Assembly: GCA_018821435.1 (NCBI GenBank) | Contig: JAHJME010000010.1 | Coordinates: 1 to 64,000 of the forward strand | Source of the DNA: Alphaproteobacteria bacterium | GTDB lineage: Bacteria; Pseudomonadota; Alphaproteobacteria; Caulobacterales; Caulobacteraceae | Length of the DNA: 64,000 nt | Direction of reading: 5' to 3' | Shown: piece by piece, positions 9,314 through 18,000 of the stretch | How the letters are laid out: each line of letters begins with the position of its first letter | How positions within the stretch are numbered: position 1 is the stretch's first letter | Translations under genes and position numbers: made by a program | The notes under the pieces: generated by a model | The model's input: the letters and a program-made list of their open reading frames with translations, nothing else | The model's database searches: none | Told to the model about the DNA's origin: nothing

Positions 9314-10906
9314 CTAGCGCGGATCGTAGGCGCGGCCGATCTCGGGCCGGGCGCCGACGTCGGGCAGGAACTCGGGTTCGCGGCGGGCGCGGGCGGCCTG
9401 TTCGTAGGCGTAGCCCAGGGCCAGGAGCCTGGCGTCGGACCACTCGGGGCCCAGGAACGAGAGGCCCACGGGCAGGCCGGTGGCGTAGCCGGACGGCACG
9501 GTCAGATGCGGGTAGCCGGAGACCGCGGGCAGCCGGGAGGGCGAGCCGAAGAACGGGCCGCCGTTCACCGGGTCGGTCACCGAGGGCGGGCCGCCGCTGG
9601 GCGAGACGATGGCGTCCAGCTTGTTGTCGGCCAGCAGCTTGTCGAGGGTGTCGCGGGCCAGCTTGCGGGCGGCGGCGCGCTGTTCCTTGTACGCCGGATC
9701 CGTAAGGGGCGGCTTGGCCTGGGCGGCCTCGAAGCTCTCCTGGCCGAACAGGACCAGTTCGCGCGCCTCGGCCTTGTTGAAAGCGATCAGGTCGGCCAGC
9801 GTACGGCTCTTCACCGCCGCCGGGGTCGAAGCCAGGTAGGCGTTCAGGGCGGCCTTGAACTCGGTGCGCAGGCTTTCGCTCTCCAGGTCGCCCAGCTTGC
9901 TGGCGGCGGCGTCGTCCAGGCCCTTGACGTCGACCAGGACCGCGCCCTGGTCGCGCAGCGTCTGCAGGGCGGCGTCGAAGACCTTGTCGGTCTGCGGGGA
10001 ACGGCCCTTCCAAGGGAACAGCACGCCGATGCGGGCGCCCTTCAGCGCATCGCGCTTGAGACCCGCGAGGTAGTTGGCCTTGCGGCTGTCGGCGTCCTTG
10101 GTGGCGGGGTCGGCCGGGTCGCTGCCGGCGATGACGTTCAGCATGGCCGCCGCGTCGGCCACGGTGCGGGTCATGGGCCCGGCGGTGTCCTGCTCGGGCG
10201 AGATCGGCACGATGTAGGTGCGGGACACCAGGCCCACCGTGGGCTTCAGGCCGACGATGCCGTTCAGCGCCGCCGGGCACGTGATCGAGCCGTCCGTCTC
10301 GGTGCCGATGGCGAAGGCGGCCAGCCCCGCCGCCACCGCCGCGCCGGAACCGGCCGAGGAACCACAGGCGGTGCGGTCGAGGGAATAGGGGTTGCGGACC
10401 AGGCCGCCCACCGCGCTCCAGCCGCTGATCGAGCGCGCGCCGCGGAAGTTGGCCCATTCCGACAGATTGGTCTTGCCCAGGACGATGGCCCCGGCCTCGC
10501 GCAGCCGGGTGACGATCGGGGCGTCGCGGTTGGTGACGTTGGCCGCCAGGGCCAGGGAGCCGGCGGTGGTGGCCGTGCCGTCGGCGGTCTCGATATTGTC
10601 CTTCAGCAGGATGGTCACGCCGTGCAGCGGACCGCGCAGCTTGCCGGCCTTGCGTTCGGCGTCGAGGCGCCTGGCGTCGTCCAGGGCGTGGGGGTTGAGG
10701 GCCAGCACCGCGTTCAGCTTCGGCCCGGCGCGGTCGATGCGCTCGATGCGTTCGAGGTAGGCCCGGACCAGCTGTTCGGAGGTGGCGCGGCCGTCGGTCA
10801 GGGCGGCCTGTTGCTCGCCGGCCGAGGCGTAGGGGCTGATGGCCTGGGCCTGGGCGGCGCCCGCGATGACGGCGAGACCCACGGCCAAGGTGGCGGACCG
10901 GATCAT
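9314..10906 (-). CDS. exported amidase (amidase signature family)
   Basis: A 530-residue amidase-signature enzyme with an N-terminal signal peptide (MIRSATLAVGLAVIAGAAQA), so it should act in the periplasm. The Ser-cisSer-Lys triad is visible: the Lys in GVTILLKDNIE, the cis-Ser in ACGSSAGSGAAVA, and the nucleophile in GTETDGSITCPAA. Such enzymes hydrolyse amides to acid plus ammonia; this exported subtype is not GatA. The ATG at 10906 is preceded by GGGGGAG. It shares no operon with the downstream regulator, being convergent with it. Confidence 0.88.
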   Translation of the reverse strand: MIRSATLAVGLAVIAGAAQAQAISPYASAGEQQAALTDGRATSEQLVRAYLERIERIDRAGPKLNAVLALNPHALDDARRLDAERKAGKLRGPLHGVTILLKDNIETADGTATTAGSLALAANVTNRDAPIVTRLREAGAIVLGKTNLSEWANFRGARSISGWSAVGGLVRNPYSLDRTACGSSAGSGAAVAAGLAAFAIGTETDGSITCPAALNGIVGLKPTVGLVSRTYIVPISPEQDTAGPMTRTVADAAAMLNVIAGSDPADPATKDADSRKANYLAGLKRDALKGARIGVLFPWKGRSPQTDKVFDAALQTLRDQGAVLVDVKGLDDAAASKLGDLESESLRTEFKAALNAYLASTPAAVKSRTLADLIAFNKAEARELVLFGQESFEAAQAKPPLTDPAYKEQRAAARKLARDTLDKLLADNKLDAIVSPSGGPPSVTDPVNGGPFFGSPSRLPAVSGYPHLTVPSGYATGLPVGLSFLGPEWSDARLLALGYAYEQAARARREPEFLPDVGARPEIGRAYDPR

Positions 10907-10973
10907 GCTGAACTCCCCCGAGTGTGACGATCTGTTGTAGCGCGCCAGCCGCCCCGCGCCAGCCCGTGCCAGG

Positions 10974-11942
10974 CTAGGCCACCACGGCCGCGGGCCAGGT
11001 GGCGTCGGGGGTGTCCCAGGCCGCCAGCACCTCGAGCTGACGGAGCGCGGCGAACAGGCGATGCACATTGGCCAGGTTCGCCGCCATCAGCCGGGCCAGT
11101 TCGGGCCAGACCGGCGACGGGGCCAGGGCGACCAGGCCTTCGTCCACCCGCCGGCAGAAGCCTGCGGCTTCCAGCCCCAGCAGGTGGCGGCGCGTGGTCT
11201 CTGGCGAGAAGCGCAGGCTTTTCGACAGCGCGGCGATCCGGATGGGCCGCGCGAAACGGGCGGGATCGGCGGCCCAGGCGGGCAGATCGGCGGTCGACAG
11301 CGCGGCGGTGTTTTCCAGCGTCAGGTCCAGCAGGATCAGGCTGCTCAGGGCGTCGTCGGTCAGGGGGATCAGGTCATTACAGGCGCGCAGCATGTAGGCC
11401 GACAGCGCCCGGTTCGCGGCCCGGATCAGCGGCTGGGCCGTCGGCGCGCGAGTGTCGGCGGACCCGTTGGCGGGCAGCACGCCCGCCGCCGTCAGGGTCT
11501 GGTAGAAGCCCCGCGCCCGGTCATAGCGCGCCCGCTGGATCGCGCCATAGGCGGGGGAGGTGACCGCGGCGTTGGGCACGACCACGCCGCGCGGATCGAC
11601 GATGCATGACCCGCGCCGCACCAGGCCGCTAACCCGCCGGCGCACGGTCTCGAACGGCAGCCGCAGCGATTGGGCGACGGCGTTGATGCTGACCGGGCGG
11701 CGCAGGTCGTCCGGCGCGGATATCTCCGCGCCGCCGTACAGCACCTGGAGTTCCGGATCGCGGTTCACCGGGACCATGTTGGCGTCGAGGATGGCGGTGA
11801 AGATCAGCGGGTCCAGCAGGTCCCCGTCGCCCCGGCTGATCTGGGCGGTGTCGCGGATGTAGGCGAGCGACGCGCGCGTGGTCGCCCAGACGTGGGGGCC
11901 TTCGGGACTCAAGCTTACGGATACATCGACCGACTCGGTCAT
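10974..11942 (-). CDS. double winged-helix DNA-binding protein, paralogue A
   Basis: About 322 residues built of two similar halves. Each has a helical segment ending near a helix-turn-helix with an ETxRR recognition pattern: RRPVSINAVAQSLRLPFETV in the first and ARPIRIAALSKSLRFSPETT in the second. Both are followed by a wing-like stretch. The protein 14045-15004 has the same architecture and clear residue identity throughout, so they are paralogues. I do not know a named family with this tandem design. The start is uncertain: ATG at 11942 or GTG at 11969. The gene lies about 50 bp downstream of a TetR gene in the same direction, with a palindrome in the gap. Confidence 0.75.
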   Translation of the reverse strand: MTESVDVSVSLSPEGPHVWATTRASLAYIRDTAQISRGDGDLLDPLIFTAILDANMVPVNRDPELQVLYGGAEISAPDDLRRPVSINAVAQSLRLPFETVRRRVSGLVRRGSCIVDPRGVVVPNAAVTSPAYGAIQRARYDRARGFYQTLTAAGVLPANGSADTRAPTAQPLIRAANRALSAYMLRACNDLIPLTDDALSSLILLDLTLENTAALSTADLPAWAADPARFARPIRIAALSKSLRFSPETTRRHLLGLEAAGFCRRVDEGLVALAPSPVWPELARLMAANLANVHRLFAALRQLEVLAAWDTPDATWPAAVVA

Positions 11943-11958
11943 GACTGAACGTTCGGTC
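11943..11958. promoter_or_regulatory. 16-bp near-palindrome before the double-HTH gene
   Basis: GACTGAACGTTCGGTC is a palindrome except for one mismatched base pair, and touches the ATG at 11942. It could be an operator for the TetR protein encoded just upstream or for autoregulation. It would lie inside the coding region if the GTG at 11969 is the true start. Confidence 0.4.
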
Positions 11959-11989
11959 GGGTCTCGCACATTGGCAAGTCACCGTCAGG

Positions 11990-12598
11990 TCATGCCGGGC
12001 GGCGCAGGGTCTCCATCAGCCGCACGAAGCCGGCCTTCACCCGCGTCACGGCCGCGCTGTCGTCGGACTGGCCGGCCCAGACCACCGCCTGGTTCAGGCC
12101 GCCGTTCAGCATCAGCGCCAGCACCTCGGGGTCGCCCTCCAGGGCGCCGGCGGCCACCGCCTCGCGCACGCCGTCCAGCAGCAGGCCGAAGCCGTGGGCG
12201 CGGTCCAGTTCGTTCCATCGCTCCCAGCCCAGCACCGACGGCGCCTCGACCAGCAGAATGCGCCGCACGCGGGGCTGGACCACGTGGTCGACGAAGGCCA
12301 GGCCGCCGGCGATCAGGCCGTCTACCGGATTCGACGCCGCATCGGCTGCCGCCAGGATCGCCGCCGTCGCCTCTTCGTGCAGGCCTTTGCAGACCGCCTC
12401 GAACAGGTCCCGCTTGTCGCGGAAGTGGTGATAGAGCGCGCCGCGCGTCAGGCCGGTGGCGGCCAAAACCGCCTCGGTGCTGGTCTGGGCGTAGCCGTGC
12501 GTGGCGAACAGCCGGCCGGCGGCGGCGGTCAGGACCTCGCGGCTGCGCTGGGTGCGCTCGGCATGGGAGCCCGTCGTCCGCGGCATCGCGTGATCCAT
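11990..12598 (-). CDS. TetR-family transcriptional regulator
   Basis: A 202-residue repressor-like protein. The N-terminal HTH reads ATHGYAQTSTEAVLAATGLT followed by RGALYHHFRDKRDLFEAV, a canonical TetR DNA-binding domain (about residues 15-65); the remainder is the helical ligand-binding and dimer domain. It is divergent from a VOC-family gene. An inverted repeat with ATACA arms lies in the 58-bp gap and is the likely operator for both. A second ATG four codons in (12586) is an alternative start. Confidence 0.9.
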   Translation of the reverse strand: MDHAMPRTTGSHAERTQRSREVLTAAAGRLFATHGYAQTSTEAVLAATGLTRGALYHHFRDKRDLFEAVCKGLHEEATAAILAAADAASNPVDGLIAGGLAFVDHVVQPRVRRILLVEAPSVLGWERWNELDRAHGFGLLLDGVREAVAAGALEGDPEVLALMLNGGLNQAVVWAGQSDDSAAVTRVKAGFVRLMETLRRPA

Positions 12599-12602
12599 TT
12601 AC

Positions 12603-12619
12603 ATACAGACAGTTTGTAT
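12603..12619. promoter_or_regulatory. inverted repeat ATACA-N7-TGTAT, likely TetR operator
   Basis: ATACA (12603-12607) and TGTAT (12615-12619) are perfect inverted arms around a 7-bp spacer. The site is AT-rich in a GC-rich setting and sits between the divergent TetR and VOC genes, 5 bp from the TetR ATG. Binding by the adjacent TetR protein is inferred. Confidence 0.6.
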
Positions 12620-12656
12620 ATTACGGTGCGTCGACATCGAAGACAAGGAGGCCGCC

Positions 12657-13076
12657 ATGCGGTTCGTCGACCGGTATCCGATCATCGTCACCCCGAAGCT
12701 GGCCGACTGCCGCGACTTCTGGCTGCGGCTGAAGTTCGAGGTGGTGTTCGAGGCCAGCTGGTTCGTGCTGCTGCAGGCCGAGGACGGATCGGCGACCCTG
12801 GCGTTCATGCATCCCGACCACCCGTCGACGCCGCCGGGACCGGAGGTGTTCGGCGGCAAGGGCATGTGCCTGGAGCTGCAGGTCGAAGACGCCAACGCGG
12901 CCTACGAGGAGGCGACGGCGGCCGGCATGCCGGTGCGCTACCCGCTGACCGAAGAGGCGTTCGGCCAGCTGCGCTTCGGCTTCCACGATCCCTCGGGCCT
13001 CTGGGTGGACGTGGTGGAGCAGGTCGAGTCCGCCGAGGGGTTCTGGGACCGGTACAGGGTCACGGCCGCCGCCTGA
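12657..13076 (+). CDS. VOC (glyoxalase/bleomycin-resistance) family protein
   Basis: A 139-residue protein with the two beta-alpha-beta-beta-beta units of the vicinal oxygen chelate fold: YPIIVTPKLADCRDFWL opening the first and GMCLELQVEDANAAYEEA the second, ending with FHDPSGLWVDVVEQ. Family members are metalloenzymes such as dioxygenases or glyoxalases, or drug-binding proteins. The metal ligands are not all evident, so activity is undefined. AAGGAGG before the ATG is a strong ribosome-binding site. Regulation by the divergent TetR protein is likely. Confidence 0.85.
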   Translation: MRFVDRYPIIVTPKLADCRDFWLRLKFEVVFEASWFVLLQAEDGSATLAFMHPDHPSTPPGPEVFGGKGMCLELQVEDANAAYEEATAAGMPVRYPLTEEAFGQLRFGFHDPSGLWVDVVEQVESAEGFWDRYRVTAAA

Positions 13077-13278
13077 CGCGCGGGCGCGCCAGCCGGGCGT
13101 CCAGCGGCTGCTGCGCCCAGGCGGGCACGAACCCTCGCTGCTCCAGGAACAGCTCGACGGCATAGACCACCAGGTCGGCCGGGCTCTCGCCCCGGGCCCG
13201 CGCCGTCCGCTCCAGTTCGGCCCAGGTATCGTCGTCGATGCGAAGCGCGACGGGGTGCGGGCGGATGGCGAGGGGCAT
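13060..13278 (-). CDS. small ribbon-helix-helix-like protein
   Basis: A 72-residue protein whose N-terminal part (HPVALRIDDDTWAELERTAR) looks like a ribbon-helix-helix strand and first helix, followed by a second helix (SPADLVVYAVELFLEQRG). The arginine-rich tail overlaps the convergent VOC gene by 17 bp. No toxin partner is adjacent. The ATG at 13278 was chosen over upstream starts because it places the strand near the N-terminus, as in relatives. DNA binding is inferred only. Confidence 0.6.
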   Translation of the reverse strand: MPLAIRPHPVALRIDDDTWAELERTARARGESPADLVVYAVELFLEQRGFVPAWAQQPLDARLARPRVRRRP

Positions 13279-13471
13279 GGTCGCGAGGCTAGCGGCCGGG
13301 CGCATAAGGGCGCCATGCGGATCGCGGGCGCGCGGCGTAAGCACGCCGGCGGCGACCTTGATGCGGCCCTTACGCCGGCGGCGAAGGTCCCCATCGAACC
13401 CTTACGGCCCACGGCGCGACACTGGCGGCGTTGGAGAGCCGGTCTCTCCGCGATCGGAGTGTCGTGTTTCG

Positions 13472-13912
13472 ATGGTCGAGGATGTTTCCGCGGCGCCGCC
13501 TGTCGGCGATCCGCTTGTTTGGCTTCTGCGGTCGGCCGGCGTCGACCGATCCAGCCTGATCCGGGTCACGGGACCCAGCGGGCTGTCGGCGCTGATGTGG
13601 CTGTGCCGCCACGGCTACCAGCAGGTGGGCTATCTGAAGTCGGGGCGCGGCTGTCCGCACGAGGCGCCCGACGCCCTGGTCGTCGCCCATACCTGCGGCG
13701 CGGCCTGGCTGGCGCGGCTGCTGGAGACGGGGCCGCATGTGCGCGAGGGCGGGGTGCTGGTGTTCCTGTCGCCGCTGCCGGAGGCGCAGGCCGCCGATCC
13801 GATCCATCGGCTGCTGGCGGCGCATGGCTATGACGTCGAGCGCTGTGTCCATGGCGCGCGCCGCGAACTGCACGTGGCGCGGCGTCGGCCGCTGCTGCGC
13901 CGGGCGGCGTGA
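13472..13912 (+). CDS. hypothetical protein (Rossmann-like)
   Basis: A 146-residue cytoplasmic protein of unknown function. Alternating hydrophobic strands and a glycine-containing turn (IRVTGPSGLSALMWLC), followed by GGVLVFLSPLPEA and a basic end (RRELHVARRRPLLRRAA), recall a small alpha/beta or degenerate methyltransferase-like fold. No motif is decisive. The ATG at 13472 has GGAG 12 bases upstream. It is followed after 4 bp by a tiny membrane protein gene, so the two are probably co-expressed. Confidence 0.6.
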   Translation: MVEDVSAAPPVGDPLVWLLRSAGVDRSSLIRVTGPSGLSALMWLCRHGYQQVGYLKSGRGCPHEAPDALVVAHTCGAAWLARLLETGPHVREGGVLVFLSPLPEAQAADPIHRLLAAHGYDVERCVHGARRELHVARRRPLLRRAA

Positions 13913-13916
13913 CGCG

Positions 13917-14048
13917 ATGAGCTATCGTGACGAAGACGAGCGGGTGGCGGTGGTCCAGGAGATCCAGCGGCGGCGCTTCATCCGCTGGCGGGACTGGGGC
14001 CTGTTCCTGCTGGCCGCCGGGTTGGCGGTGGCCGTGGCGATCTATTAG
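13917..14048 (+). CDS. 43-residue membrane protein
   Basis: A very short gene beginning 4 bp after the preceding stop. Its product has a basic, charged N-terminus (DEDERVAVVQEIQRRRFIR) and one C-terminal transmembrane helix (GLFLLAAGLAVAVAIY), so it should be a tail-anchored or single-span inner-membrane protein. The stop overlaps that of the convergent gene by four bases. Tight spacing to the upstream gene supports its being real. Function unknown. Confidence 0.6.
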   Translation: MSYRDEDERVAVVQEIQRRRFIRWRDWGLFLLAAGLAVAVAIY

Positions 14049-15004
14049 CCGAGGGCGGCGGCCTGGTCCGGCGTGTCCCACAGCGTGAGGACGCCGAACT
14101 GGCGCAGGCGGCCCAGCAGCCGCTGGAGGTTGGCGAGGTTGTCGAGCACCAAGCGGTCCAGCGCCGGCCGCGCGGCGGGCGGCGCGACGGCGAGCAGCCC
14201 GAGCCGCGTCCGCGCGCAGAAGCCCTGGCGCTCCAGGGCGATGACGTAGCGGCGCAGGGTCTCGTTCGAGAAGTTGAGCCTGGCCGCCAGACGGCCGTTG
14301 CGCACGGGCCGTCCCAGGATCAGGGGAGCGTCCGCCCAACTGGCGAGCTCGGTCGGTCCGAAGCCCTCGGTATTCTCGCGGATCATCGCCAGCAGGATGA
14401 CGCCGTTGGTGGTGTCGCCCACGACCTGGCCCATGCCATCGGCGACCCTGAGGATGTATTCCCAGATCAGCCGGTTGGTGAGCCGCACCGGCGGCGCGTC
14501 CGACCGCAGCGCGCGTTCCGGCGCGCCGGACGGCAGCACGCCCATACCCTTCATCTCGTAGTGGAACGCCTTCAGGTGCTCGTGGCGGGCGAAGACGTTG
14601 GTCAGGAACTCGGCGTGGCCCAGCACCACGTGGGAGACCAGGACGCCCTTCGGCGTGACCTGCAGGGCGCCCAGCCGCACCAGCGTCTGGACCCGGCGGC
14701 GCGCGGTCTCGAACGGCATGCGGAGCGAGTGGGCCAGGGCGCTGACGCTGACCGGCCGGCGCAGCTCGTAGGGCGGGGCGTCGGGGAGGGCGGCGTAGGC
14801 GAGCTGGAGCTCGGGATCGTTGCTGATCGGCGAGACGTTGGCCGCCTGGATCGCCGCGAACAGCAGGCCGTCCACGAGGTCGCGGGTGTTGCGGCTGGAC
14901 TCTTCGATCCTGAGCACGAAGGCCGCCGCGGCCGGGGCGACGCGCCAGGCCAGACCCAGGCGCGGATCGTCTTCCGGGGGCGGGCCTGCGGGGTCGTCGG
15001 TCAT
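14045..15004 (-). CDS. double winged-helix DNA-binding protein, paralogue B
   Basis: A 319-residue paralogue of the protein at 10974-11942, with the same two-halves layout. HTH elements are RRPVSVSALAHSLRMPFETA in the first half and GRPVRNGRLAARLNFSNETL in the second, each after a helical segment. Shared blocks also include NDPELQ/RDPELQ, GVLP in mid-protein and the end segment NLANLQRLLGRLRQFGVL. Its ATG overlaps the TGA of the Tricorn-like protease gene as ATGA, so the two are translationally coupled. It may regulate the protease operon, but that is inference. Confidence 0.78.
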   Translation of the reverse strand: MTDDPAGPPPEDDPRLGLAWRVAPAAAAFVLRIEESSRNTRDLVDGLLFAAIQAANVSPISNDPELQLAYAALPDAPPYELRRPVSVSALAHSLRMPFETARRRVQTLVRLGALQVTPKGVLVSHVVLGHAEFLTNVFARHEHLKAFHYEMKGMGVLPSGAPERALRSDAPPVRLTNRLIWEYILRVADGMGQVVGDTTNGVILLAMIRENTEGFGPTELASWADAPLILGRPVRNGRLAARLNFSNETLRRYVIALERQGFCARTRLGLLAVAPPAARPALDRLVLDNLANLQRLLGRLRQFGVLTLWDTPDQAAALG

Positions 15005-18000
15005 GGTCGTTTCGGGCCCAGGCCCTTCAGCAATTCGGCGACGGCGGTGTCGAGCTGACTGTCTCTGCCCGACAGGGTCTCGCCCAGCGGCCGCTCGACG
15101 GTGATGTCCACCGGGCGGGGGTTCAGCTCCATGTCCTTGCCGTCGGCGCCCTGGATGCGGATGAAGGGCACGCGCACGACCGAGCCGTCGATCAGCGGCT
15201 GGCCGCCGGTGTAGATGATCCAGCCAGCCGTCGGCACGCCGACCACCTTGCCCAGGCCCAGGTAGCGGTAACCCTCGGCGAAGTCCTCGGCGTCGGAGAG
15301 TGAGCTTTCGTTGGTGACCAGGATCGTGGGCGAGCCCAGGGCCCGCTGGCCCAGGTTCTGCCGGCTGGGGACGGCGAACAGGCCGCGCGGGGTCATGGTC
15401 AGAAAGTTCTTCCGGCTGAAGACGTCCAGGACGTAGCCGTTGATGAAGCCGCCGTTGTTGTTGCGCACGTCGATGACGACGCCGTCCTTGCCCTGGTTCT
15501 GGGCATCGAGGTCCAGGTAGAGCTGGTCCAGGCTGTCCGAGCTCATGTCCAGGATGTGGACGTAGCCCAGCCGGCCGCCACTGGCCTTCTCGACATAGGC
15601 GCGGCGGTCGTTGACCCAGTGGCGATAGAGCAGGCCGGCCGCGACGCCGGGGGCCACGGGCCGCACCACGGCCTGGCGGCCGGAGACGGTCAGCACGGTG
15701 CGCTTGCCGGCGCGGTCCAGCAGCACGCTGTCCAGGTTGACGCCCGCGCCGACCGGCTTGCCGTCGACGGCGGTCAGCACGTCGCCCGGCTTGATCGAGC
15801 CTTCGATATCGGCCGGCCCCAGGGCGATCACCTCGCGCACCACCAGCCCGCGCCCGGCCTCATAGGCCTCGCGGTCGAAGCGCAGGCCCAGGTCGCCGAC
15901 GCGGGAGGCCGGCTGGGCGCCGAAGCCCTCGGCGGGCCGGTTGATCCCGGAGTGCGAGGCGTTGAGCTCACCGATCATCAGGTTGATCACCCGGCGCAGT
16001 TCGTCCGGCGTCTGCGCCCCTTGGGCGAACGGCTCGAACCTCGCCCTGAGCGCGGTCCAGTCCTGGCCGTGGAACTTGTCGTCGTAGAAGGCGCGGTTCA
16101 GCGTCGACCAGGCCTCCTCGAACACCACCTGCTTCTCGGCGTCGAAGCGCACGACCATCTCGCCGGTGACGTCGATGAAACGGGGCTTGGGCGTCTCGAT
16201 CGGCGTCGCGCTGACCCGGCCGCCGTCCAGATAGTAGAGCTGTTTGGAATCCGGGCTGAAGGCGTAGTCACGCTTGGCGCGGCGGCCGCCGGTGAGCTGT
16301 TGCGGGCCGGCCGGCTCCTTGGCCAGTTCGTCCAGGCTGTAGCTGAACAGGTTCTGCTGGTCGCCCTGGCGCACGCGGTAGACCAGGGTCTTGCCGTCGG
16401 GGCTGATCACCGGCTCGTCGGCGGAGCCGCCTAAGGGGATCAGGGTGGCGCGCTCGCGGATGCCCTCGAAGACGATGCGGACGACCGGGATCTTGCCCTT
16501 GGCGGCCGGCGCGCCGTCCTTGGTTTCATCCTCGGCCTTGGCTTCGCCTTCCGAGGCGGCGGGCTTGGCGGCGGGCGCCTTGTCCTTGGGGTCGGCCTTG
16601 GTCGTGGGCGCGCCTGGCGACGCGGCCTTGAACAGGTCGCGGAACGCGTCCTCGCGGTACTTCGGCGTATTGGGCAGCAGGTCCACGCGGACCAGCTTGG
16701 ACGGCTCGCTGCGCTGGCCGCTGTCGAAGACGACGTACTTGCCGTCCGGCGACCAGGCGATGAGGTCGGCGGCGTTGCCGTTGGCCAGGAAGCTGATCGG
16801 CCGGGCCTGGCCGCCCGCGATGGGGATGACCCAGACGTTGCGGAACGACTTGGGGTCCGTGACGCCGAACGCCAGCCACTTGCTGTCCGGCGACCAGGCG
16901 ACCTTCGCGCCGTCGTTGCGGTCCAGGGCGCCTTCGAACAGCAGGCGGTCGGGCCCGCCGGCGCCCAGGGCGATCACCCGGATCTGCCGCGTACCGTGGA
17001 CATAGGCCAGCATCTTGCCGTCGGGCGAATAGACGGGGGCGGCGTCGACATCGCTGGCCTCGGTGAGCGGCCGCTCCTTCTGGGTGGCGAAGTCGTACTC
17101 CATCACCTGGCTGGCCCGGCCGCGTTCGGCGACATAGGCCAGGCGGCGACTGTCGGGGGACCAGGCCAGGTCGCTTTCGGCGCCCGGCGTCTCGGTCAGG
17201 CGCTGGCCCTGGCCGCCGTCCTTGGCCGGCGCGGCGAAGACCTCGCCGTGGGCGATGACGGCCAGCTTCTTGCCGTCGGGCGAGAGGCTGAGGCTGCGGA
17301 AGCTGGTCTCCACCAGCCGGCGCTCGCCCGCGGCGGCGGGGGCGCCGCGCAGGGCGACGGGAACCTTGGCGACCGCGCCGGTGGCGACGTCCAGCTTCCA
17401 GATCTCGAACTCGCGCTCGAAGACGATCGACTTGCCGTCGTAGCCGATGGACGGGAACAGCACCCGGCCGTCGGTGAAGCGGGTCACCTGCTGCGGAGCG
17501 CCGCCGTCGAGGCCCATCCGCCAGAGGTTCTCGGTCCCGCCCTCGTCGCTCATGAACCAGAGGGCGCGACCGTCGGCGCCCCACATGGGCCACAGCCGCT
17601 TGGACGTGGCGCCCAGCAGCTTGCGGTAAGGGGCGTTGGCGGCCACCGGCTTCAGCCAGAGCTCGGCCTCGTCGATGTGGCTATGGCCGTTGCGCCACCA
17701 CTGGTTCGACGAGATGCCCTTGGCCATCAGGGCGATGGACTGGCCGTCGGGCGAGGGGGCGCTGTTGAATTCGTTGAGGTAGCGTTCGCGGCTGACCTCC
17801 AGCGGCGTGCCGCCCGTGGCGGCCACGCGATAGACGTCGTTCTGGCGGGCGACGTCGTTGGCGGGGCCGGAGATGTAGAGCCACTTGCCGTCGCGCGACC
17901 AGCCGTCGAGCTGTTCGTTGGCGTCGGAGAAGGTCAGGCGGCGCAGCTTTCCGGTGGAGAGCGTCAGGACGTAGACGTTGGCCGCGCCGGCCCGCGTCGA

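Noticed and set aside
9314..10906. Assignment of the exported amidase as GatA
   Set aside because: It has a signal peptide and no gatB or gatC neighbour.
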